DNA of 64,000 nt from Microbulbifer hydrolyticus (GTDB lineage: Bacteria > Pseudomonadota > Gammaproteobacteria > Pseudomonadales > Cellvibrionaceae): positions 558,001-622,000 of the forward strand of contig NZ_CP047491.1 of NCBI RefSeq assembly GCF_009931115.1. The letters run 5' to 3'. Under the pieces are notes generated by a model. It was not told the origin of the DNA. It was given only the letters and a program-made list of their open reading frames with translations, and did not search any database. The translations under genes and the position numbers were made by a program. Positions 1-9,273 of this stretch are shown piece by piece (positions within the stretch are counted from its first letter, which is position 1; every line of letters begins with the position of its first letter).

Positions 1-1920
1 GTGCATGCCGCCCACGATCGCGGTGAAACCGGCCTTCAGGCCGCAGAGGCCGGTGTGAAAACCGTCTCCGCGCCGGTGATTTTCGCCGTGGTTTCCACCA
101 TGGTGTTCTTTGTGCCGATGCTCTTCCTGCCCGGCTATACCTCGCAGATGATGATGCCGCTGCCGGTAGTGGTACTGCTGTGCCTGTCTTTCTCTCTGGT
201 GGAATCGCTGCTGATTCTGCCGGCGCACCTGGTGAAGCTGAAGCCGGAGCAGCCGGCGACCTCCGGAATCGGGCGCAAGCTGCAGGATGTGCGCGGCAAA
301 TTTGCCGGTGCCATGAAGACGGCTGGCGAGAAGTATTACCTGCCGTTGCTGGAAAAGTCCCTGAGCAATAGCCGTGCCACGGTGATGATCTTCTTCATGG
401 CGCTGATCCTGTCGCTTGCGGTATTCAAAGGTGGCTACATCGGTTCTTCCTTCTCACCGGAAGTGCCTTCCGACCTGCTGGAACTGCGTACCACCATGGC
501 CCAGGGCGAGTCTTTCGAAGAAACCAAGCGCGTGATGCAGCAGTTTGAGCGCGCCGGTGAGCAGCTGGCGAAAGATCCCGAAATGCTGGCGTTGAATGGC
601 GGTAAAGACTTCGTGCGCAACACCATGGTGTTCTTGTGGCGGGGCAATGTCACCGTGTTGTTGCAGCTATACGACGGTGAGCAGCGAGATGTGACATCCG
701 AGCAGCTGGCGCTCAAGTGGCGTGAGTACATCGGCAAGCTGCCGGCCAGTGTGGAAGAGATGAATATCCAGCACACCATCAACGATGGTGGCAAGGGCAT
801 GTCCCTGAACCTGAGCACGGCTTCCGGCGATATGAGCGAAATGCGCCGCGCCGCGGATGCGATCAAGAAAGAGCTGAATGCGTTTGCCGGTGTCTACGAT
901 GTGCGCGACAACCTGATCAGTGCGCGCCAGGATATCGAAATCCAGCTGAAGCCCCATGCCACCAATCTGGGCATTGGCCTCGCGGACGTGGCCAAGCAGG
1001 TGCGTCAGGGCTTCTACGGTGAAGAAGTCCAGCGTATTCCTCGCGGCCGCGAAGATGTGCGTGTGATGGTGCGCTACCCGAAAGAGGAGCGCGCGAATGA
1101 GGAGCAGATCGACCGTATCCGCATTCGCACCAATGAAGGGGAGATTCCTTTCAGTGCCGTGGCCGAGGCCTTGTACGTTCCGGGCTATACCACCATCCGC
1201 CGCAACGACCGTGAACGCACCGTGCAGATTACAGCAGAGCTGGTCCCGGGTACGGCCCCAGCGCACGAAATCCTGAAGGAGCTGCGCGACAAGAACCTGA
1301 AAAAATGGGAACGCCAGTTCCCGGGCTTCACCTTGAGAACTGCCGGTGAGATGCAGGAGGAGAACGATTTCGTGATCGCGCTCATTGCGTACTTCTTATT
1401 CTCCGTGTTTGTGATTTACGCCTTGCTGGCCATTGCCTTCCGCTCCTACTCGCAACCGCTGCTGATTCTCACCGCGGTACCTTTCGGGTTCTTTGGTGCA
1501 ATCGTCGGCCATCTGCTGATGGGGTACAACATCAGCATCATGTCCATGCTTGGCTTCCTGGCCGCCGCGGGTGTGGTGGTGAACGACAATCTGGTATTGA
1601 TGGACCGTATCAACCAGCTGCGTGCCGAGGGCATGGCCGTGATGGATGCGGTGGTGCAGGCGGGCCGGGATCGCTTCCGTCCGATTATCCTGACATCCAT
1701 CACCACCTTTATCGGCTTGATGCCGATCATGTTCGAGCGCTCGATCCAGGCCCAGTTCCTGATCCCGATGGTGGTCAGCCTTGCGTTCGGCGTACTTTGC
1801 GCCACCTTCGTGACCCTGTTGCTGGTGCCAAACCTGTACAAGGTAATCGAGACACTTCGCCCCAAGCTGAAAGGTGACAAGTCCTCTGAACAAGTGCACG
1901 TCAGCGTTGAGAATGCCTGA
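1..1920 (+). CDS. RND-family efflux transporter, 3' part (5' end outside window)
   Basis: Inner-membrane proton-driven pump of the AcrB/MexF superfamily, which works with a periplasmic adaptor and an outer-membrane channel. The reading frame is open at base 1, so the first residue seen is internal. The 639 residues are roughly the last 60 percent of a protein that is usually about 1,030 residues. Visible are hydrophobic helices at residues 25-65 and 125-145, a long periplasmic porter region at about 150-455, and the closing helix bundle at about 460-620 with the NDNLVLMDRIN stretch near residue 530. The gene ends in TGA at 1918-1920. Adaptor and channel genes, if present, would lie upstream of the window. 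The substrate cannot be read from the sequence. Confidence 0.9.
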   Translation: MHAAHDRGETGLQAAEAGVKTVSAPVIFAVVSTMVFFVPMLFLPGYTSQMMMPLPVVVLLCLSFSLVESLLILPAHLVKLKPEQPATSGIGRKLQDVRGKFAGAMKTAGEKYYLPLLEKSLSNSRATVMIFFMALILSLAVFKGGYIGSSFSPEVPSDLLELRTTMAQGESFEETKRVMQQFERAGEQLAKDPEMLALNGGKDFVRNTMVFLWRGNVTVLLQLYDGEQRDVTSEQLALKWREYIGKLPASVEEMNIQHTINDGGKGMSLNLSTASGDMSEMRRAADAIKKELNAFAGVYDVRDNLISARQDIEIQLKPHATNLGIGLADVAKQVRQGFYGEEVQRIPRGREDVRVMVRYPKEERANEEQIDRIRIRTNEGEIPFSAVAEALYVPGYTTIRRNDRERTVQITAELVPGTAPAHEILKELRDKNLKKWERQFPGFTLRTAGEMQEENDFVIALIAYFLFSVFVIYALLAIAFRSYSQPLLILTAVPFGFFGAIVGHLLMGYNISIMSMLGFLAAAGVVVNDNLVLMDRINQLRAEGMAVMDAVVQAGRDRFRPIILTSITTFIGLMPIMFERSIQAQFLIPMVVSLAFGVLCATFVTLLLVPNLYKVIETLRPKLKGDKSSEQVHVSVENA

Positions 1921-1968
1921 ATGAGGTTGTGCCGCCGGACTACTCTGGGGTTCGGTGGCACTCCCTGG

Positions 1969-2038
1969 TCGGGGCGGGGTAATCCGACACTCCACAACCT
2001 GACAGGTAATCGTTCCGTATCGATTCGCCCCGCCCCGA
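1969..2038. repeat. GC-rich inverted repeat upstream of rsmE
   Basis: TCGGGGCGGGG at 1969-1979 is matched exactly by its inverse at 2028-2038, leaving a loop of about 48 bases. It lies between the efflux gene and rsmE. No T-run follows, so it is not a classical intrinsic terminator. It could be a long-loop mRNA structure or a REP-like remnant. Confidence 0.5.
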
Positions 2039-2122
2039 TCAGGGGCTGTGCTTCAGCCCTACAACTTGTTCCCCGCCTGTATTACCCTTCACGCAACTCT
2101 GTTCCGTCCACAGGATGTATCG

Positions 2123-2875
2123 TTGCGTATTCCCCGTATTTTTTCCGCCGAGCCGCTGGCGGGTAAATCTGAAGTCCAGCTGGACGAAGCCGCGTCCCGC
2201 CATCTGGTCAAGGTGTTGCGCCTGGGCCCCGGCCGCCCGCTGATCCTGTTTGACGGTGAGGGAGGTGAGTACGAAGCCGAGTTACTGGAGGCGGGTAAAA
2301 AAGCGCGGGTGCGTATCGGCAGTTTTGCAGAAGATGACCGTCAGTCACCGTTGGCCATTACCCTGGCCATCGGTATCTCCCGCGGTGACCGCTTTGACTG
2401 GGTGATCCAGAAGGCCACCGAGCTGGGCGTGGCAGACATCCAGCCCCTGTTTACCGAGCGCTGCGAGGTCAGGCTCTCCGGCGAACGCCTGCAGAAAAAA
2501 CTCGGCCAGTGGCAGCAGATCGCCATCAGTGCCTGTGAGCAGAGCGCCCGCAACCGTGTGCCGCAGATTCTGCCACCGAAGAAGTTGCCGCAATTTCTTG
2601 ATGAGAGCCTCGCCAGTACAGATGACCATAATTCTCTGAATCTGGTGCTGCACCACCGCACCGAGGAAACGCTGGCACAGTTGGAGCAACAACTGGGCCG
2701 CCCGCAGTCGGCACTGTTGCTGGTGGGGCCGGAAGGGGGGCTTTCGGCGGCAGAAATCGAGTTGGCCCTGGCGCGTGGATTTCATGCGTTGAGACTGGGC
2801 CCGCGCGTACTGCGGACCGAAACCGCGCCAGTAGCGGCGCTTTCTGTGCTGCAATTTCAATGGGGTGATTTTTAG
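2123..2875 (+). CDS. rsmE: 16S rRNA (uracil(1498)-N3)-methyltransferase RsmE
   Basis: Methylates N3 of U1498 in 16S rRNA using S-adenosylmethionine. The TTG at 2123 is chosen as start because it gives the family N-terminus LRIPRIF, has AGGA about eight bases upstream and yields 250 residues (E. coli RsmE 243). An ATG at 2048 in the same frame would add 25 non-conserved residues. The N-terminal PUA-like part covers about residues 1-70. The SPOUT fold follows, with the knot loop GPEGG near residue 203 and the C-terminal LGPRVLRTETAPVAAL near 230-245, both diagnostic. A small membrane-protein gene starts 23 bases downstream. Confidence 0.92.
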   Translation: MRIPRIFSAEPLAGKSEVQLDEAASRHLVKVLRLGPGRPLILFDGEGGEYEAELLEAGKKARVRIGSFAEDDRQSPLAITLAIGISRGDRFDWVIQKATELGVADIQPLFTERCEVRLSGERLQKKLGQWQQIAISACEQSARNRVPQILPPKKLPQFLDESLASTDDHNSLNLVLHHRTEETLAQLEQQLGRPQSALLLVGPEGGLSAAEIELALARGFHALRLGPRVLRTETAPVAALSVLQFQWGDF

Positions 2876-2898
2876 AGCTTTTTTGCAAGGAGCAAAAA

Positions 2899-3261
2899 AT
2901 GAAAGCATTAGTCTGGTTGATCGGTGTAGCAATTACCGCCATGTCGATTCTGGTCATTCTCAAGCCGCAGATCGCCCGCGATATCGGTGAGCGGATGAAC
3001 CCGCAGATGTTTTATTTTGGTGCCTGGGCACGAATCATTATCGGCATGATATTCCTGGCGATTTCCGATACCCGCAGTTGGGGCACCCTGTTCAATGTGC
3101 TGGGGATTCTGCTGATCGTGGTCGGAGCCTATGCGCTGCAGGCGGGCTACGAGCGCACGCGCGCGTTCGTGCTCGGTATCGTCCACGGCAATGAAAACCT
3201 GGTGCGGGTAGCCGGTGCAGTGGGGGTGCTGATCGGGATACTGCTTATTTCCGCGACCTGA
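2899..3261 (+). CDS. small four-helix membrane protein, function unknown
   Basis: A 120-residue protein with about four hydrophobic segments (residues 3-22, 42-60, 64-82 and 99-118), a short polar loop at 25-40 and a charged stretch at 83-97. No catalytic motif is visible. ATG 2899 is preceded by AAGGAG. It sits between rsmE and a HAD phosphatase on the same strand with short gaps (23 and 18 bases), so the three may be cotranscribed. I do not recognise a named family and assign no function. Confidence 0.8.
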   Translation: MKALVWLIGVAITAMSILVILKPQIARDIGERMNPQMFYFGAWARIIIGMIFLAISDTRSWGTLFNVLGILLIVVGAYALQAGYERTRAFVLGIVHGNENLVRVAGAVGVLIGILLISAT

Positions 3262-3279
3262 GCTGTTTGAGGAAGTCTG

Positions 3280-3939
3280 ATGGAAAACCCATTCTCACAA
3301 GCGCGCCTGGTAATTTTTGACTGCGATGGTGTGCTGGTGGATAGCGAGACCATAGTCTGTCGTGTTCTGGCCGAGGAGATGACCAGGCTGGGCATGCCGG
3401 CAACGGCGGAAGAGCTGGATGAACAGTTCAGCGGCCGCCCGTCAAAAGACTGTATTCTCGACATTGAAGCCCGTTACGGCGGCCCGCTGCCGGAAGCCTA
3501 TTTTCACAATACCGAGAGCCGTATTCGCCGCGCGTTTCACGAGGAGCTGGAACCGGTAACCGGTATTTATGAGGTGTTGGAAAAATTGCAAACAACGGAT
3601 CTGCAGTCCTGCGTCGCATCCTCCGGCCCGCATGCCAAGATGCAGATCACACTGAACAAGACCGGTTTGTGGGATTTTTTCGAGGGGCGTATTTTCAGTG
3701 CGGACGATGTGGGGCGCGGCAAGCCCTGGCCGGATCTCTTCCTGCACAGCGCTCGTCAGTTTGATATCGCTCCGCAACGCTGTCTGGTGGTGGAGGATTC
3801 TATTGCCGGGGTCAAAGCCGCGGTCGCGGCTGGCATGCCGGTGATCGGCTACAGCCATAACTTGGAGCGCGGCCGTCAGCTGGAAGCCGAGGGCGCGCGC
3901 GTGATCAACGACATGCAGTTGTTACTGGACTATTTATAA
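3280..3939 (+). CDS. HAD-superfamily phosphatase (YieH/beta-phosphoglucomutase-like)
   Basis: Mg-dependent phosphohydrolase of HAD subfamily I, 219 residues. All four motifs are visible: nucleophile D-C-D-G at residues 14-17, SSGPHAK near 112-118, Lys in GKPWPDLF at about 148, and VVEDSIAG near 170-177. A helical cap lies between motifs I and II. The overall pattern resembles E. coli YieH (6-phosphogluconate phosphatase) and related sugar-phosphate phosphatases, but the substrate cannot be fixed from sequence. ATG 3280 is preceded by GAGGAAG. It is the last gene of the short plus-strand run that begins with rsmE and converges on the next gene. Confidence 0.88.
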   Translation: MENPFSQARLVIFDCDGVLVDSETIVCRVLAEEMTRLGMPATAEELDEQFSGRPSKDCILDIEARYGGPLPEAYFHNTESRIRRAFHEELEPVTGIYEVLEKLQTTDLQSCVASSGPHAKMQITLNKTGLWDFFEGRIFSADDVGRGKPWPDLFLHSARQFDIAPQRCLVVEDSIAGVKAAVAAGMPVIGYSHNLERGRQLEAEGARVINDMQLLLDYL

Positions 3940-3976
3940 CCGTCTATAACCGTTATTGCCCGGATGGTTACTGCGG

Positions 3977-4729
3977 TTACTGCGTCAGACGAATATCCAC
4001 CGAGGCGCTGCGCCGGGTATCCTTGTCGTCCACGAAGGTGCGAGTGTAGCGCAGCTGGTATATGCCACTGGCGACCAGCTCATTCACCAGGCCGGGCGGA
4101 AGCATCACGGTTTCTTTCAAAGTGCTTTCCCCATCCGCCACCAGTGGCTGTGCCACCTCGTATACCACACGGTCTCCCACCAGAAACTGACCGCTCTCGG
4201 ACACGGCATTGATACTGCCAATATCGCCATTGAGATTCCATGCCAGCATCATCTGCCGGGACTTTCCGCTCACCGTCTGGGTGGGGGGGGAAGCTTCCAC
4301 TTGAGCCAGCCGTCCGCTGGCATCAAGGTCGAACAGGATATGGTTGGAGAGGCTGCCCGCGGCTCCGGCAAATACCCGGCGGTAACCCACGCGGCGAACG
4401 CCCTTGGCGTGCCAGCTGCGGGCCTGCTCCGGGGATATCTGCACCACCTCTGTTACTTCACCACGGTCGCCACTGAACTCCAGAATCCGGTCTACGACTG
4501 CCAGTTCTTTATTGTTGTCCAGATTGACAAAAACACCGCGGGGTGACGCCGCACCTCCTTTGCTGGCCACTCGCCAGGTGACCTTTTCCTGATAGCCCTC
4601 GCTGGCATTCAGCCAGCCATCGCCAGGGTCGACAGTAACGATCTGCTGGGCATTTACCGAGGAGCCGAAAATCCCGGCAATCACGATCGCGGCTGCACCG
4701 AGTAGCGTCAGAATTAATTGTTTGTTCAT
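3977..4729 (-). CDS. exported protein of unknown function
   Basis: A 250-residue protein with an N-terminal signal peptide (MNKQLI then a hydrophobic stretch to about residue 21, probable cleavage after VNA). The mature part is polar, with repeated beta-strand-like segments and two similar halves: charged motifs around KGVRRVGYRRVF and GIYQLRYTRTF may mark two related beta-domains. ATG 4729 is chosen because GGGAGA precedes it. An in-frame upstream ATG at 4783 lacks a ribosome site and would bury the signal peptide. It is divergent from the OmpA-like lipoprotein gene. I recognise no family. A periplasmic or secreted location is inferred. Confidence 0.75.
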   Translation of the reverse strand: MNKQLILTLLGAAAIVIAGIFGSSVNAQQIVTVDPGDGWLNASEGYQEKVTWRVASKGGAASPRGVFVNLDNNKELAVVDRILEFSGDRGEVTEVVQISPEQARSWHAKGVRRVGYRRVFAGAAGSLSNHILFDLDASGRLAQVEASPPTQTVSGKSRQMMLAWNLNGDIGSINAVSESGQFLVGDRVVYEVAQPLVADGESTLKETVMLPPGLVNELVASGIYQLRYTRTFVDDKDTRRSASVDIRLTQ

Positions 4730-4911
4730 CGCAGTCTCCCTGGGAGTTAGGGCATTTTTACAGGGTAAGGTGGGCTTGATCATCTCAGAAATTACCCGTC
4801 GCGCCTATTTTTCTAATTTTTCGGCTGCGTCTGCGAGTGCCTGCAGGCTACGGAACCGGGTGGCACGATCCTACAATGCGGCGGACCCTGCAACCAAGAG
4901 GAGCCGGCCCT

Positions 4912-5520
4912 ATGCCTGCACCCCTTAAGCCCGACAGCGGACAGCGACTCCGGCTGATGCCACTTTACTTCCTGATACCGGCGTTTCTTCTCAGCGGGTG
5001 TCCGGATCCCACCAAAAAGTACACGCTCGACCCGCGCGACCTGGTCAGCAACGGATTGGGTGAACAATCCGCACGCACTGCTGCGCCCTTCGGCGACGAC
5101 ATGGTGCGCTACCTGATGGGGCAGGCCCGGGATGAAGGCGATACATTTGTACTCGGCGTCGATTTCGAACCCGGCGGGTTTGCGCCGAAAATGGATACCC
5201 TGGGAGATGTAGAAGCCCTTCTGGTCATCATGCGGGATTTCCCCAACCTGAAAATCGTGGTGGAGGGGCACACGGATAACGCCGGTGACCCGAAGAAGAA
5301 CCGCAAGCTCTCGCAGTGGCGGGCCGACTGGGTAAGACAGTTTTTGTTGGAACGGGGTGTCGACGAAAAGAGAGTCGAGGCTGCCGGATTGGGGGACTCG
5401 GATCCGATCGCTGACAATGATACCCAGCGCGGGCGAGAGAAAAATCGCAGGCTGGTAGTGCGCGTCATCGATTTTGATGGCAAGCCTATCCGGGTAGAGA
5501 TGGGAAAACCGGGAAGCTGA
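4912..5520 (+). CDS. OmpA-family outer-membrane lipoprotein
   Basis: A 202-residue lipoprotein: hydrophobic signal ending in the lipobox LLSG-C with the modified Cys at residue 30, a linker, then an OmpA C-terminal peptidoglycan-binding domain from about residue 80. The domain shows EGHTDN at 118-123, the NRKLSxxRA helix, and a terminal NRRLVVRV strand. Its likely role is non-covalent anchoring of the outer membrane to peptidoglycan (Pal/YiaD class). ATG 4912 has AAGAGGAG upstream; an ATG at 4957 is the alternative and keeps the lipobox. It converges on metF across a 9-bp hairpin. Confidence 0.85.
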   Translation: MPAPLKPDSGQRLRLMPLYFLIPAFLLSGCPDPTKKYTLDPRDLVSNGLGEQSARTAAPFGDDMVRYLMGQARDEGDTFVLGVDFEPGGFAPKMDTLGDVEALLVIMRDFPNLKIVVEGHTDNAGDPKKNRKLSQWRADWVRQFLLERGVDEKRVEAAGLGDSDPIADNDTQRGREKNRRLVVRVIDFDGKPIRVEMGKPGS

Positions 5521-5545
5521 CTCAGGACTGCCCGGTATAAATAAT

Positions 5546-5569
5546 CCCGGTGGCAATGACGCCACCGGG
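5546..5569 (-). terminator. hairpin between OmpA-like gene and metF
   Basis: CCCGGTGGC (5546-5554) and GCCACCGGG (5561-5569) form a perfect 9-bp stem with a 6-base loop. Read on the minus strand, the stem is followed by ATTATTTAT, so it is a plausible weak terminator for the sahR-metK-ahcY-metF transcript. It may also act on the convergent lipoprotein gene. Confidence 0.55.
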
Positions 5570-5575
5570 AGAGGG

Positions 5576-6415
5576 TCACGCTTCCTGCTTCAGGTCCAGC
5601 GCTTTAAGGATGCTCGCGGTGGGATCCACCGAATTCATGGTATAGAAGTGCAGGCCCGGTGCTCCGCCATCCAGCAGTGTTTCACACAGGTCGGTAACGA
5701 TTTCCAGCCCTAATTTCTTCACATCTTCCGGGTCGCGGAAGCTTTCCATGCGGTACTTCAGCCAGCGCGGGATTTCGGCACCGCAGTTGCGGGAGAAGCG
5801 CGCGAGGTTGGCAAAGTTGGTAATGGGCATGATGCCGGGGTAAATGGGCGCGTCGATGCCGGCTTTCTCGCACTGGTCGAGGAAGTAAAAGTAGGCATCC
5901 GGATTATAAAAGTACTGGGTCAGGGCACTGCTTGCGCCGGCCTCGAACTTGCCTTTGAGGAAGCGGATGTCGTCGTCGTAGCTCTCGGCTTCCGGGTGGA
6001 TCTCCGGGTATGCGGCTACTTCCAGGTGGAAGTGGTCACCAGTGTGACGACGAATGAATGCAACCAGTTCATTCGCGTACACCAGCTGCGCCACGGAGCC
6101 CATACCGGAAGGGATATCACCACGCAGTGCAACGATGCGGTCCACGCCCGCCTCTTTATAGCGCTCCAGCAGTCCGAGAACGGTCTCTTCGTTGTCACCG
6201 CCAAACGAGAGGTGCGGCGCAATGGAGATGCCATCCCTGCGCAGGCCGGTAACGATATTGGCCGTGGTGTCGCGGGTGGTGCCGCCGGCGCCATACGTCA
6301 GCGAGAAAAACTCGGGATTGAACGCCTGGAGTTGTTCCCGCGTGTCGTACAGTTTTTCCCGGCCCTGTTCGGTTTTGGGCGGGAAAAACTCAAAGCTGAT
6401 ACGTAAATCACTCAT
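5576..6415 (-). CDS. metF: 5,10-methylenetetrahydrofolate reductase
   Basis: FAD enzyme that reduces 5,10-methylene-THF to 5-methyl-THF, the methyl donor for homocysteine remethylation. The 279 residues compare with about 296 in E. coli. The N-terminal SFEFFPPKT carries the catalytic Glu (residue 9), followed by LTYGAGGTTRD near residue 45. RGDIP and the QYFYNPDAYFYFL segment complete the TIM-barrel pattern. ATG 6415 is chosen because MSDLRISFEFFPP is the family start; 32 residues upstream in frame are unconserved. It lies 95 bases after ahcY with two strong hairpins in the gap, and is probably the last gene of the SAH-cycle operon. Confidence 0.95.
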   Translation of the reverse strand: MSDLRISFEFFPPKTEQGREKLYDTREQLQAFNPEFFSLTYGAGGTTRDTTANIVTGLRRDGISIAPHLSFGGDNEETVLGLLERYKEAGVDRIVALRGDIPSGMGSVAQLVYANELVAFIRRHTGDHFHLEVAAYPEIHPEAESYDDDIRFLKGKFEAGASSALTQYFYNPDAYFYFLDQCEKAGIDAPIYPGIMPITNFANLARFSRNCGAEIPRWLKYRMESFRDPEDVKKLGLEIVTDLCETLLDGGAPGLHFYTMNSVDPTASILKALDLKQEA

Positions 6416-6442
6416 AGTTCTGTTCCATTCCCTCGGGGCTGG

Positions 6443-6495
6443 GATCCGGCCTGGCCGGATCGACGTGTACCGTCGTCCCGGGTTTTCCCCGGGAC
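6443..6495 (-). other. paired hairpins in the ahcY-metF spacer
   Basis: Two stems occupy most of the 95-base spacer. GATCCGGC and its inverse lie within 6443-6461 with a very short loop. GTCCCGGG (6475-6482) pairs with CCCGGGAC (6488-6495) over a five-base loop. Neither is followed by a T-run on the minus strand. They may set differential mRNA stability or expression between ahcY and metF; this is inference. Confidence 0.5.
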
Positions 6496-6510
6496 CCAGC
6501 GCGGAGGTCA

Positions 6511-7896
6511 TTAATACTTGTAACTTTCCGGCTTGTAGGGGCCATCTACGGATACGCCGATGTATTTGGCCTGGTCTTCGGTCATGCGGGTGATCACGCC
6601 ACCAAACCCTTCCACCATGTACTTGGCCACTTCCTCGTCCAGGTGTTTTGGCAGTACTTTTACGTAAAGCGCGGAAACTTTCTGGTCCGCCGGCAGGTCG
6701 GCAAATTTCTCGTTGAACAGGTGGATCTGCGCAAGCACCTGGTTGGCGAAGGAGCCGTCCATGATGCGGCTCGGGTGGCCGGTAGCGTTGCCCAGGTTGA
6801 CCAGGCGGCCTTCAGACAACAGCAGCAGGTGGTCATTGGTTTCCGCATTGCGCACGATCTTGTGCACCTGCGGTTTCACTTCCTGCCACTCCCAGTTCTT
6901 GCGCATGAAGGCGGTGTCGATTTCATTGTCGAAGTGGCCGATATTGCACACCACGGCGCCGGACTTCAGCGCCGCCAGCATATGCGCGTCGCACACATTG
7001 ACGTTGCCGGTGGTGGTAACGATCAGGTCGGTTTTGGCCAGCAGGGCGTGGTCGATACAGTCGGAAGTACCGTCGTTGACGCCATTGATGTAGGGGGACA
7101 CCAGTTCAAAACCGTCCATACACGCCTGCATGGCACAGATGGGGTCAACCTCGGTCACCTTTACGATCATGCCTTCCTGGCGCAGGGAGGCGGCAGAGCC
7201 TTTACCCACATCGCCGTAGCCGATAACCAGCGCTTTCTTGCCGGACAACAGGTGGTCGGTGCCGCGCTTGATGGCATCGTTCAGGCTGTGGCGACAGCCG
7301 TACTTGTTGTCGTTCTTGCTCTTGGTCACGGCGTCGTTCACGTTGATCGCGGGCACTTTCAGCGTGCCGGCTTTCAGCATGTCCTGCAGGCGGTGAACGC
7401 CAGTGGTGGTCTCTTCACTGATACCGTGGCAGTTGTCCAGCAGGTCCGGGTATTTTCGGTGCAGCAGCTCCGTGAGGTCGCCGCCATCGTCCAGAATCAT
7501 GTTCGGCTGCCAGCCGGCCACATCGGCACCGATGGTGCGCTCCAGGCACCACTCGTACTCTTCCTCAGTTTCACCCTTCCAGGCAAATACCGGAATACCG
7601 CTGGCAGCGATCGCTGCGGCGGCGTGGTCCTGGGTGGAGAAAATGTTGCAGGAAGACCAGCGCACTTCCGCGCCCAGTGCCACCAGGGTCTCGATCAGAA
7701 CCGCAGTCTGGATGGTCATGTGGATACAGCCCATGATGCGGGCGCCGGCCAGCGGTTGTTCCGCGCGGTATTTTTCGCGCAGGGTAATCAGTGCCGGCAT
7801 TTCGCCTTCGGCGATTTCAATTTCCTTGCGACCCCAGTCGGCGAGGTTGATGTCGGCTACTTTGAAGTCTTTAAATTCGGTGCTCATCTGGTTCAT
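6511..7896 (-). CDS. ahcY: adenosylhomocysteinase
   Basis: NAD-dependent enzyme that reversibly splits S-adenosylhomocysteine into adenosine and homocysteine, removing the product inhibitor of methyltransferases. 461 residues, close to the bacterial norm. Visible are the substrate region [14 protein letters not shown], the [11 protein letters not shown] segment near residues 187-197, the Rossmann motif [12 protein letters not shown] near 222-233, the [11 protein letters not shown] stretch, and the C-terminal [16 protein letters not shown] ending that completes the neighbour's NAD site. ATG 7896 is used; an ATG three codons later (7887) is equally possible. It is cotranscribed with metK (72-base gap). 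Confidence 0.97.
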   Translation of the reverse strand: MNQMSTEFKDFKVADINLADWGRKEIEIAEGEMPALITLREKYRAEQPLAGARIMGCIHMTIQTAVLIETLVALGAEVRWSSCNIFSTQDHAAAAIAASGIPVFAWKGETEEEYEWCLERTIGADVAGWQPNMILDDGGDLTELLHRKYPDLLDNCHGISEETTTGVHRLQDMLKAGTLKVPAINVNDAVTKSKNDNKYGCRHSLNDAIKRGTDHLLSGKKALVIGYGDVGKGSAASLRQEGMIVKVTEVDPICAMQACMDGFELVSPYINGVNDGTSDCIDHALLAKTDLIVTTTGNVNVCDAHMLAALKSGAVVCNIGHFDNEIDTAFMRKNWEWQEVKPQVHKIVRNAETNDHLLLLSEGRLVNLGNATGHPSRIMDGSFANQVLAQIHLFNEKFADLPADQKVSALYVKVLPKHLDEEVAKYMVEGFGGVITRMTEDQAKYIGVSVDGPYKPESYKY

Positions 7897-7941
7897 TACC
7901 TAAATCTCTGAGTAATCGCTTTGGTTTTGCCAAGCGCTTTG

Positions 7942-7960
7942 GGCGGGCTTGTGGCCCGCC
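7942..7960 (-). other. hairpin in the metK-ahcY spacer
   Basis: GGCGGGC (7942-7948) and GCCCGCC (7954-7960) form a 7-bp stem. A second imperfect stem with arms near 7918-7925 and 7930-7936 follows toward ahcY. No T-run follows. I looked for an SAH riboswitch here because that aptamer often precedes ahcY, but the 72-base spacer does not show its conserved core. Confidence 0.4.
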
Positions 7961-7968
7961 TGTTCAAT

Positions 7969-9189
7969 TCAAATTCCTGCCTGTGCGCGCAGGGTTTCCG
8001 CTTTGTCGGTTTTTTCCCACGGGAAGGCGGTAAAGGTTTCCGTCTGTTCTTTCCCGTTGCTGTCGACCCACTTGTACGTGTGCTCGAACGGCTCGCGGCC
8101 AAAGTGGCCATAGGCCGCGGTGAGCTCGTACATGGGGTGCAGCAGGTCCAGCGCCTTGGAAATGGCGTAGGGGCGCAGATCGAAGTTTTCGCGTACCAGT
8201 TCGATCAGTTTGTCGTCACTGACCTTGCCGGTACCGAAGGTGTTGATGGATACGGAGGTGGGCTCCGCTACACCGATGGCATAGGACACCTGGATCTCAC
8301 AGCGATTGGCGAGGCCGGCGGCGACGATATTCTTCGCCACGTAACGACCAGCATAAGCCGCGGAGCGGTCCACTTTGGACGGGTCCTTGCCGGAGAAGGC
8401 GCCGCCGCCGTGACGGGCGGAGCCACCGTAGGTGTCGACAATAATTTTTCGTCCGGTGAGGCCGCAATCACCAACCGGGCCACCAATGACAAATTTGCCG
8501 GTGGGGTTGATATGGTATTTGGTGCCTTCGTGTAGCAGGTCCGCGGGCAGTACGTGATGCACGATCAGCTCAAGTACCGCTTCACGCAGGTCTTCCTGGG
8601 TGACGTCTTCGTTGTGCTGGGTGGAGAGAACCACGGCATCAATCGCGCAGGGCTTGCCGTTTTCGTCGTAGCGGAAGGTCACCTGGCTTTTCGCATCCGG
8701 GCGCAGCCACGGCAGCAGTCCGGACTTGCGCGCTTCGGCCTGGCGCTCCACCAGACGGTGTGCGTAGTACACCGGGGACGGCATAAAGGTGGGGGTTTCG
8801 TCGGTAGCGTAGCCAAACATCAGGCCCTGGTCACCAGCGCCCTGGTCTTCGGGTTTTACCCGGTCGACACCCTGGGCGATATCCACCGACTGTTTGCCGA
8901 TGACGTTGATCACACCACAGGTTTCGCCGTCATAGCCGACGTCGGAGGAGGTGTAGCCGATATCGGTAATCACCTTGCGCACCAGGTCTTCGAGGTCGAC
9001 CCATGCGGAGGTGCTGATTTCACCGGCGATAACGGCGATCCCGGTTTTCACCAGCGTCTCACAGGCAACACGGGCATTTTTGTCGCGCGCCAGCAGGGCG
9101 TCCAGAACCGCATCGGAAATCTGGTCGGCGATTTTATCCGGATGGCCTTCGGAAACGGACTCCGAGGTAAAGATGCTGTATTCACTCAT
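7969..9189 (-). CDS. metK: methionine adenosyltransferase
   Basis: Makes S-adenosylmethionine from methionine and ATP. 406 residues against 384 in E. coli. The N-terminal [13 protein letters not shown] and DQISDAVLD motifs are intact (residues 7-30). [12 protein letters not shown] and the P-loop-like [23 protein letters not shown] are also present, so all signature segments for ATP and metal binding can be read. ATG 9189 is preceded by GGAGAAATC. It lies 84 bases behind the regulator gene sahR on the same strand, fitting autoregulated coexpression of the SAM/SAH cycle. Confidence 0.97.
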   Translation of the reverse strand: MSEYSIFTSESVSEGHPDKIADQISDAVLDALLARDKNARVACETLVKTGIAVIAGEISTSAWVDLEDLVRKVITDIGYTSSDVGYDGETCGVINVIGKQSVDIAQGVDRVKPEDQGAGDQGLMFGYATDETPTFMPSPVYYAHRLVERQAEARKSGLLPWLRPDAKSQVTFRYDENGKPCAIDAVVLSTQHNEDVTQEDLREAVLELIVHHVLPADLLHEGTKYHINPTGKFVIGGPVGDCGLTGRKIIVDTYGGSARHGGGAFSGKDPSKVDRSAAYAGRYVAKNIVAAGLANRCEIQVSYAIGVAEPTSVSINTFGTGKVSDDKLIELVRENFDLRPYAISKALDLLHPMYELTAAYGHFGREPFEHTYKWVDSNGKEQTETFTAFPWEKTDKAETLRAQAGI

Positions 9190-9273
9190 GTGATTTCTCC
9201 ATTTGCGCCACCGGCGCGTCCTTTTCCGCTATTGACGGAATACAAAACTTACAAAGTGTTAAACCCGCGAAAC

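Noticed and set aside
6643-7911. A 422-codon plus-strand frame across ahcY.
   Set aside because: Shadow of ahcY: same codon positions, no start signal and no known family.
7897-7968. SAH or SAM riboswitch in the metK-ahcY spacer.
   Set aside because: The spacer is only 72 bases with simple hairpins and does not show a conserved aptamer core; SahR-type protein control explains the context.
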